Assembly: GCA_963995505.1 (NCBI GenBank)
Contig: OZ023190.1
Location: 4,048,516-4,112,515 of the forward strand
Reading direction: 5' to 3'
DNA from: Hypericum androsaemum
Taxonomy: Eukaryota > Streptophyta > Magnoliopsida > Malpighiales > Hypericaceae
Length of the DNA stretch: 64,000 bases
In this document: positions 55,705 through 64,000 of the stretch, piece by piece
Position numbering within the stretch: position 1 is the first letter of the stretch
How the letters are laid out: each line of letters starts with the position of its first letter
Program-made: the position numbers and the translations under genes
The notes under the pieces: model-generated
Database searches by the model: none
Told to the model about the DNA's origin: nothing
Seen by the model: the letters and a program-made list of their open reading frames with translations, nothing else

Positions 55705-58700
55705 CACCTTTTCCCAGTGTAAGAAGCAGTGCTTGACCGGCTCCTTGAGCTATCGTAGCCGGATTGTTGATCACTCATCACTTCCTGCTGTCAAGTTAGC
55801 TATTAGTTGTCTGCAAATTTCAGGCGGCTATTTCAGTGCTTAAGGGCGTTGCACACTTACTTGGACTGTGGAAGCTTGGCTGTAACCGAAGGCGCTTCCT
55901 CCAAACATGAGGTTGGGCATGTTATCTTCTGCCAGAGCTCGCAATCTGTTGAGCTCGGGCAATACAACTTTTCCGAGGTCTGGTCTGTCCTTTCGCCTTA
56001 GTTCTGCACACTGGATGGCTAGCTTGGCAAATATAGTTGCCTCTTCCATAGGCCAGTCAGTGACTGCCGGGTCAAGCATATCAGCTAAAGTTCCTCTCTC
56101 AATTGCTCTCTCTACTTGATGGGTTAAACCCATAGGTGGCTTGGCTGTTATTATTTGTAGCAGCATGATACCGAGTGAGTAGATATCAGACTTTATTCCA
56201 AGCATTCCAGTTTGCTGATACTCAGGGTCAATGTAGCAGAAGGTTCCGGCAGTTGATGTCATGTGATACTGGGTGACACTGTTGGCCACTGAAGGAGGGA
56301 CTAGCCTAGCCAAGCCAACATCACTGATCTTGCTAACATAGTTGCGGTCAAGCAATATGTTGCCAGGTTTCAGGTCACGATGCACTAGCGGCTCTGGCTT
56401 TGTCTGATGAAGGAAAAGAAGGCCAGTGGCAATCTCGGCGGATATTCTGAATCTCATTTGCCAGGAAAGGACTGGGGTGTTTCCACGCCGGAATAGTCGG
56501 TCTTCCAAACTTCCATTAGCCATGTACTCGTAGACCAAGCAACCATATTCTGGGCAAGCTCCAAGAAGCAGAACCATGTTTGGATGGCGTATGCATGACA
56601 ATACTTCAACCTGGATAAAGAGTTCCTTTAGAGGTTGAAATATAGACAGATGAAAAGAGAAAGGGACGACATTTACTGAAGCTGGAAAAGAAATGGTGAA
56701 TCTGCACTGTGTTAATTATGTGGCACCAGCAGCTGAATCTCGAAAAAATTGGAGATTTCAATGAAATGTCTCCGAATCCCCTTTTGATTGTGCTTGTGGT
56801 GGTTAATCTTGCTAGCAAAATATCTGGTCGTAATTCTTTTCAGTCTATGGTGAGAATATGCAAACCTCTTGCTGAAACTGGGCTCTTCCTTGAGCTGCAT
56901 CTGGACGAAGTACTTTGACCGCTACTGGTGTATGATCCAGATAGCATTTGTATACTGGCCCATAGCCTCCTTCTCCAATCTTGAGGGAGTCGGTAAAATC
57001 GTCAGTGGCTGCTTCGATCTCCTCAATGGTGTATCTGCGGTATCTGAGCTCCCCTTGTTTCATTGGTTCCACAGTTTTCTTTCTCTCTTCAGCATCTCTG
57101 AGTGCTTTCTTTTCGATGTTCATTCTCTTTTGTGCTTCCAGCTGGGCAAGTCTCTGAGCCGTTTCAGCTGCCTCAATAGCCGCTTTGCTCTTCGCTTTCT
57201 CCTTCTGCACAAGGGCCAATGCTGCTTCCTCTGCCATTCTTGCCGCTTCTAATTTTTGTTGTTCTTCCAATTTCCAGCGATGGAGTTCTGTTGCCTGCAA
57301 GAAAGTTTCATTTTACTGGAATCAGTTTTTTCAGAATGGTTCATCTTATACCTTTGACATTTATTCTAAAAAATGATGCCAATTTTATCTTCTTTTTCTT
57401 TTTTAGAAACTAATATTGCATCTACTTATCAAAAGAAAATTATGATATCTTAAGAATTTTTGAGAGACATCTTTCATATCATGCAAGTTATTTGTAGTCC
57501 AACCTTCTGTTTTGCTGAAAGTGCGTCCTTGCACGCAGAACTGTACATGTCCATAGTATGCTTGAGCTCAAGTCTGAGTCTCTTCATTTCTGCTTCCATG
57601 TCGTCCTGCTAAGAGATGAACCGGAATTCATTATTTGTTTGTCTTTAGTGCGTTAAAAGGAAAAGGCGTTCCTTCTATGGTATTGATCATGATGTAGCAA
57701 AGTTCTTCGGACTGTGTTCTTACCATGTTTTGAGAAGAACATGACATCCTTGCGTTGTCTTCCCCTGACCTGTTGTCTGAATAGGATGATCCAAAGCTTT
57801 TGAAATCAAGTTCTGAGTTGGAGAATTGAGGGATCATCCCGAGATCAATGGTATCAGAGAAGGAAGAGAACGCCCGATCAGTGCTCGGCCTTCCGCTGCT
57901 GACAAATGAAATGTCCTCCAAAATGGGTGGTTCATATGGTTTGCTGTTTGGACCTCTTGGTCTAGTGAATGGTGACCTATGTTGACATGATCATCAAGTT
58001 AGTAGAGAAACAACGACTGAAGTTTTGATCCCTTCAAATGGGGTACGAAATCTGGATCCTCAAATGCTAATGTGTTCTATCATATTGTAAACTCTCTCTA
58101 ACTTGCTCCTATTTAAACTCCTTTTTAACATTTTTTCACCAATTCTTTTTTGGTCTCCAACTCCTATCATGATTTTCCTATTTGTTCTCACTTACTTGAT
58201 TTCCATGTCGTCGTTCATGCCCGGACTAGGCGGTGCAAACATTTGCCTCTCTGCAATTGAAACAGAACAATTATTTCTGCAAATGTCTATTTTAGAAAAA
58301 ATATTTTCAATGGCAGCAATGTTTAGGGAAAGAACGGATGCAGACCTCTGGGAGCAGTGTTAGGAGTCCTCATTTGCATCTCAGCTATCTCATACATAGT
58401 TGGTTTATTCTGCTGTTGATTCTGAATGGCAGGTCTGGCAACTGGAGGCGGACCGCTGGCTGCTCGTACAGATGAAACTTTGCCTTTGGCTATGATATAT
58501 ACCGTGCAGAAATCAGGAGCTGCCTTTTGTATGTTGGTTGGCATGTCTGTTGCTCTGAATCTTCTGCGGAAGAAAAAAGGTGATTAGCCTTCTCTTCTCC
58601 CTAACGACCCTATATAATCACAAGCATAACCTTCTGGATTCTCCTTATCAACATCCTAAATCACAATCGTCAAATGTTACCTGACGATCCCACCTTTTGA

Positions 58701-59660
58701 GGGTGCACCAAGTACCAAGACGTCCACCGCATGCTCGGAGACGTAATTTAGGATTGCTCGGGGTATGTCTGTCTCTTCTACGAGTACTTCATTACAGTGG
58801 ATCTGGCCAAAGGTAAACCAGAACACAGTTTAGCTTTCCTTGCATAGTATGGTTCTGCATATTTCATATTACTTAACAAGAGAACTAGCAGACAACAATG
58901 CGGGGAAACTCACTTCCTTGCGAGTACAAAAGCATCGGAACGGAAGGAATATCTCCTTGCCATTGTCCTGCTGCTTGATGCCTGATCTGTTGCTTTCCTC
59001 TTCAGCGGCCCCCGTCGCCATTCCTTCAACAGAAGAAGACATAGATCAACACGTAGTGGCATAAAAACAAAAGGGTCATTGGGCATACATACCCTATATA
59101 ACAAGTTTTGCTCATCTCCTTGGGATCATATACATTTTCACTTGTTCTAAGCAAACACAATTTTCCAATGAGGCATTGAAAGATGACATGACCCCTGTTT
59201 TGCAAAACATGAGTCCACTAGACTTCCATTTGTACCCATAATTCAGCTAAATTACGTTTTGATGATATTCTGCTGCCCTTTGCTGTTTGAGCCAGATTTT
59301 AAGCAAATAACATTTTGTTGGTGAATCTCTGTTATTCAGGGTTGAGCGCTATTTTTCCCGATGGCGTTGCATCATAAGGCATGAACTCAAAACCTTCTTA
59401 TGAGAATCCGGTCCCTTATCATTTTGGCCGACTCTCGTTGGTTTAAACGGATACCATCATCATCATCAAACCTACCAGATAGTGTCTGTACCTGGAGAGG
59501 CAGGAATGGAAGGCTTTTGTCTGACATGGAGAAGTGTCACACCTTGGTTCCTGTTAAGAAGATTATCAACAGCCCATTTAAGAGCATATTGGCTTCCCTT
59601 GTCCTTGTCCTTGTCTATGGCCACCATCACATTGTTGTCTTCCTTTGATCTCTTAGCCAT
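55705..59660 (-). CDS. USP domain - coiled coil - protein kinase (PUB-kinase lineage, no U-box)
   Basis: Family: plant receptor-like cytoplasmic kinases (RLCK-IX) that join an N-terminal universal-stress-protein domain to a Ser/Thr kinase; many end in a U-box E3 domain. Ten exons: 59492-59660, 58914-59023, 58681-58802, 58346-58563, 58196-58250, 57976-57724, 57504-57605, 56866-57294, 55861-56610, and about 55705-55788. The USP domain starts VMVAIDKDKDKGSQYALKWA and includes VLVLGAPSKGGIV. A Ser/Pro-rich linker and a long Ala/Glu/Lys coiled coil (LEEQQKLEAARMAEEAAL) follow, then the kinase: GEGGYGPVYKCYL, VAVKVL, HRDLKPGN, SDVGLAR (DVG instead of DFG) and GTFCYIDPEYQ. The protein ends soon after the kinase in a Ser-rich tail; no U-box is encoded before the stop. 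The last exon boundary is uncertain by one base. Confidence 0.88.
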
Positions 59661-61547
59661 TGTTTCTTCCTCCCTATGAAGAGACAAGACAATCCACAAC
59701 AGAGGAACTTGTAATAATACAAAATGTTTTTTTTTATCTCAACTTGTAATTATAATTATACAATAAAAGAGGGATGCAAAAAAGGGTTTCTTGTCTTTTG
59801 GTTATTTGTTGTTTCTTTTGAAGCTGAGAGTTAACAGGAAACACAGTTTAGGCGTCAACCAACTAATAGGAAATTTGCTGTTTTCTTCATCAAATGTTAG
59901 AACTGTCCCTTTTCTCCCTGAGTTGGTTTTTTTCTTTCTGTTGAAATGAGAAGTCATAAACCCTATATTTAGGCTAAGAGTGAGTGGAAAAAGACCAAAT
60001 TTAAAAAATATTGATTGGCAAACTTTGAAGTCCGTGGTTGGCCTGCGCCTATACATAGTCTGCCTGCCTATACATAAATTCTCTAACATTGGCACTTTAG
60101 GGCTAGAAGATAAAGGAAAAAATGGTGCTACAAGATAGTCCAAAAAGGCAAAAACCTCAAATTTGTATGTTTTAGTTGGTAGTGTGGTGGATTCATCCTC
60201 AGTTCCGATTGCAGGCTACAACGTGCCTACACAAAATAGGAATCGCTGGTGGAGCGATTTATATTTACTTTAAATCGGAAAAATGAATATTTTGTACAAT
60301 AATCACAAGAAGACACAAAGACAAGATAATAGTTTTAGTTTCAATTTCCATAATTTTCAAATTGTAGCATACTGGCTCCAATGATAATGTGCACGAAATT
60401 GTAGTTTTTTATCAATCTATTTCGAAATTAAGAGTACTTCGGTTCCTGATAATTATGTTAATATGTTGAGTTTGTTCATGCTGAACATTTTTTTAAAAGA
60501 TAAATTTTTATACCATGTTAAGGTTTGAATCTGGATTTCCTAAAATTAGTACGCTCCTTGTGCTGTTAACCTTAATACCATTTTGGCTTTAGCTAATTGT
60601 GGTTAGTTATGCTAAATTTGCAACTTGTGCTTCTAGATATAAATAGTCAGCTCATTGCTAGAGTGTGAATGAGATAAAATACATGATGAATATTGGAAGG
60701 GTTTCATTTTTAAAATTTGCACCTCTTTTGCATAGGGCATATTGGAGCACCTCTTTTTTTAATTGGTATATCGGAGCACAAGTTCCATCCTTCATATATA
60801 TTAGAAAGGATCATTTTGTGTGGCTTCTCAGCCGTCCGATGTAATCTAACGATACACAAGCATTAAGTAAAAATACGTGAACACGAACAAAATTGGAAAA
60901 AAAGTTTTGTTTCTAATATTCTTTTCAACATTTTGTTTATCCGAACGATGATACAATATATGATAAGTGATGATACCATGTGAAGATGTGGATCGCAGTA
61001 AAATGGAAAAAAGAGCCATATTTATACCATGTCAATTGTCACATAGTGATATAAAATGTACCTACTAATTTTGAATTGGTGGTAATTGTCTTTTGTTTTC
61101 ATAGTTATCTGTTTTAATAATTTAATTAATTAATTGGACCACATAAGTGACACCTACGGATTTGGTATGATATGTAAGAATCAACATAAAATTTCTCGCA
61201 TCAAAACTGATCCTCTACATCCAACCTACATCAACCATCTGCAATACTTTTTTACAGAAATCTCACAAATCATAAAACATCACATTTCTTATGCTTGTGT
61301 AACACGCAATACATAAAACACATATATAGAGGCATGACGATAGTTAGGGCACGAGATCCGACACCGAGTAGTGAAAACTTGCAAACCCTAAACCTTGTTA
61401 CTGACTCCACAAGAAACTAAACAAATTAAGTACATCGAAAATTTTGGTTTCCCTTTTTTTTTCTTCCCAATTGGCCGTTAAGAAACAAATTTTGTCTCGT
61501 AACCCTCCCTAATGAGCTTCGTAGTTGTTTTTTTATTTATTGTTAGA
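59661..61547. other. Intergenic, no gene seen
   Basis: 59661-60150 is the upstream region of the kinase gene. 60150-61540 is AT-rich, with one SINE-like relic (about 60494-60590). The last stretch before 61548 is the likely 3' UTR of the receptor kinase. Confidence 0.5.
60494..60590 (-). mobile_element. Diverged SINE-like relic, copy 4
   Basis: Plus-strand text 'aaatttttataccatgttaaggtttgaat' then 'ctccttgtgctgttaac' parallels copy 1 ('aaattattacacc...aaggtttgaac...cgccttgtgctattgg'). A target duplication is not clear, so it is old or coincidental. Confidence 0.4.
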
Positions 61548-63933
61548 CTAAGAGAAATTGAAATCATCAGACATCCCTCTTGAAGATTTGATGTCCCCTT
61601 CGCTTGTGTAAGAAGAGTAGAACTCATCGTCCCCGCTCGTGTCCTTAAGCTCGTCAATCCTCTCCGCGGCCTCCTTCAGGTCCATCCTCTTGTCGATGTC
61701 CGCCTCGCAACAGCTCAACCCGATCTTCAACAACTTAATCATCTCGCCTTCGCTGCCCCTCGTCTGTCCGATCTCCTTGTCGAACACGAGGGTGGACCAT
61801 TGCTCCTGTGGCACGGAGTTGACCCACATTGCCAAATCCTCCTCATCGGTTCCCTTCCCCTTCTGGAGGAAGTTAGCCGGGAACTTCCCGGATAGGACCT
61901 CGAGGATGAGGACTCCGAGACTCCACACGTCAGTCTTCTTCGTGATCCGGCCATGTTGCGAGTACTCGGGTGACTTGTAGGCCACCATGAGATCTTGCGC
62001 GTCCTCTTGGTTGATGACGGGGACTAGACCGTAATCGCTGAGAAGTGGTTCGAATGATTCGTTCAATAGGACATTGGAGGACTTGAGGTGGCCATGAGCT
62101 GCTATTATGCTTGGAAGCTCCTTGTATAGATAGGTAAGGCCCTTAGCCACTCCTTTGATGATCTTCAACCTTGTTGGCCAGTCAAGACCTGGTTGCCCTA
62201 GTGATTGATGACCTGAAATTAAGAGAACTTGGTTTACTTGAAAGGGTATATCATCATATATCAGAGTCGAGCATTGTCGAAAAAATAAATATTGGCAGTA
62301 TATCATGCATAATCTTCAACTTTATGCATGTAATGCCTTATGGTGTAGTGCACATTGGCGATTTTTGATGGGTAATAAATATTTTACTTATCGAAAAAAA
62401 TATATATATCAGAGTCGAGCATTGTTGGGAAGAAAAGAAAGAAGTTTGGCATACCATGAAGATGAACAGCCAAGCTACCATTGTGAACAAAGTCAGTGAC
62501 CAAGAGCTTCTCTTCCTTCCTATAGTAATAAGCAACCAAGGAAAGCAAATTGGGATGGCTCAACCTCCCAAGCCTCCTCATGTGCTCTTGGAACTCCTCC
62601 TTGCCAACATTGTTCATCTGCTTGAACCTCTTCACCACCATCACGGGACCTGTCGTGAGCGCCGCCTTGTACGAGGATCCGAAGCAGCCGCTGCCAAGTA
62701 TCTCGGCCGAGGCCTTCAACAAGTCCGGCAAGTCGAATCGCTCCCTGTCATCCCTTACAAACGACAGTTTCTGAGTGTCCTTCTTCCCGCTCCTCGAGTC
62801 AGGTGAGGCATTTGGACCGTGTTCGGAGTCTTTGTACCCCGCTTTCTTTTGAAAGTTGGAGGGCGGTGGAGACTCGACGGATACGGGCAGAGGGGACGGG
62901 TTATTCTTCCGGCGACACAGGATGACGATCGCTCCGCCGATCCCCGCCAACGCCACCACCGCGACCACGAGAATTATTACCAAACTTGCCAAGGAACCCT
63001 TGTTGGATCCCTTAGCATCAGACTTTGATGAGCCCGAATTGGAGTCGGCTTTACATGTTTCCAATGGTTGCCCACATAGATCATTGTTACCTACAACGAA
63101 TGAGAAAACCCGAGAGTTCGTTCAAGTGGTAAAGAGACAGACAAATCTAGCATCAAGGTAAACTAGTTGAAAATTTTCAGGATTTTTTTAATGGTAAACT
63201 TTTAGTAAGGTCGCAGACGCAAGTCTCGTCAAAAATCCTACCACGGAAAACATAGAAGGCCGAAAATTGAGTTTGGAAAGGAACCTGAATAGGAGCTAGC
63301 ATCCATCTTGCTGAGGCTGGCAGGGATAGGACCTTCCAAGTCATTTCCGGACACATTGAACCTCTGCAAGTGCTGTCTAAATTCGGGTATCATCCCGGTG
63401 AATCCGTTCCTGTCCATCCTCAAATCTACCAACTTAGGCAAGCTTGTCAGGGACGAAGGGATCGTACCGGTAAACTGGTTTCCGGACAGGAGAACTTTCC
63501 TCAGCTTGGTCATACCCGCGAATGCGTTCGCAGGAATCTCCCCGGAGAACTTGTTGTTGGACAAATAGATGGATCGCAACGCGGTGTCCTTGTTGAATTC
63601 CGGGATGGGGCCTTCGAACAAGTTGTTCATGAAGCTGAGGGTTCGCAGATCGGGCAGGGCTTCCAGTGTCTCGATGTCGATCTTTCCTGACAGCCCCATG
63701 TTCTCAAGCTGCAGACCGTACAGAGAACCATTGACACAGATTGTGCCCTTCCAATTCGCATGGCTACCCGCGCAGGGCGCACTCTTGTCGCTCCACGAAT
63801 CCAAAGCGGATGCATCCGTTAGAGAGGCCTTGAACTTGAGGAGGATCTCTCCCTCCGTGGCCCCCGAGGAGGCCGCGAATTGGAGGGACAAGACGATGGC
63901 AAGGAACGCAAGCATGGTGAGCGGTATGCTCAT
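61548..63933 (-). CDS. Pollen-receptor-like kinase (PRK), LRR type
   Basis: Family role: plasma-membrane receptor-like kinases that steer pollen-tube growth by peptide sensing and ROPGEF binding. Three exons, 63285-63933, 62455-63090 and 61548-62212, give 649 residues. The start is the ATG at 63933; an upstream GTG at 63969 is ignored. Order: signal peptide (SIPLTMLAFLAIVLSLQFA), LRRNT with a CAGSHANWKG-type Cys-Trp motif, about five LRRs (LSGKIDIETLEALPDLRTLS; LTSLPKLVDLRMDRNGFTG), a CGQPLETC pair, one membrane helix (SLVIILVVAVVALAGIGGAI), then the kinase. Kinase motifs are altered: Lys of VVKRF present, HGHLKSSN in place of HRDLKxxN, DYG in place of DFG, and a loose P-loop (GSGCFGSSYKA). 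This is usual for PRKs, which are weak or inactive kinases. The window ends just upstream of the gene. Confidence 0.92.
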
Positions 63934-64000
63934 TGCGGTGCGCGCACTAGTGAGGCTGCGTGCGCGCACTGTACAGACATTCGAAGAGGGTAGGGGCCTC

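Noticed and set aside
63170..63285. Similarity between the PRK first intron and 51320-51420 ('ctcgtcaaaaatcctaccacgg' against 'ctcgtcaaaatcttatcacg')
   Set aside because: Short and diverged. It may be a shared old repeat, but there is too little to classify.

Overview
This is nuclear DNA of a flowering plant, most likely a eudicot. The evidence is spliced genes with GT-AG introns, a nuclear gene for a plastid biotin carboxylase, a plant HEN2-type helicase, FLZ, PPR and pollen-receptor-kinase families, and Athila-type retrotransposons. The exact lineage cannot be fixed from the sequence. Gene models were built by hand from conserved protein motifs, splice sites and codon phase; gene names come from remembered family sequences, not from searches.

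Layout. 1-6209 (+) holds the 3' part of HEN2, the nuclear exosome-associated RNA helicase. 6.2-27.5 kb is an accessory island. It contains a C4H-like P450 scrap and three diverged units of a local tandem repeat. Two units still carry a small gene for a protein with a very acidic tail; in the third the gene is missing. The island also holds a solo LTR, a SINE and a 12.3 kb Athila-like Ty3/gypsy element (12793-25124) with a perfect 5-bp target duplication and a paralogous empty site at about 8.59 kb. 27.5-30.4 kb (-) is a PFU/UBC25-type E2 gene with an in-frame stop. 30.6-32.4 kb holds two inverted-repeat DNA elements, one of which appears to have captured a piece of a plastid site-2-protease gene. 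33.4-35.3 kb (+) is a Ser/His-rich plant protein of unknown function. 36.1-43.7 kb (+) is the plastid biotin carboxylase gene CAC2, with 15 exons but an apparent one-base frameshift in exon 3 and a Gly-to-Glu change in the ATP loop.

45.1-45.5 kb (-) is a third member of the small acidic-tail family. 46.6-52.1 kb (-) is a two-exon FLZ zinc-finger gene whose 4.9 kb intron contains a 3.7 kb non-autonomous LTR element lying between two 257-bp copies of the same intron sequence. 53.9-55.2 kb (+) is a single-exon P-class PPR gene. 55.7-59.7 kb (-) is a ten-exon USP-coiled coil-kinase gene. 61.5-63.9 kb (-) is a three-exon pollen-receptor-like LRR kinase with degenerate catalytic motifs.

The host genes do not form one pathway: RNA surveillance, plastid fatty-acid synthesis, ubiquitin transfer and receptor signalling are simply neighbours. 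The coherent stories are the recent local evolution of the acidic-tail gene array, the repeated use of the region by LTR elements, SINEs and TIR elements, and gene decay or capture (E2, CAC2, C4H fragment, S2P fragment, dispersed pieces of the Ser/His-rich exon).
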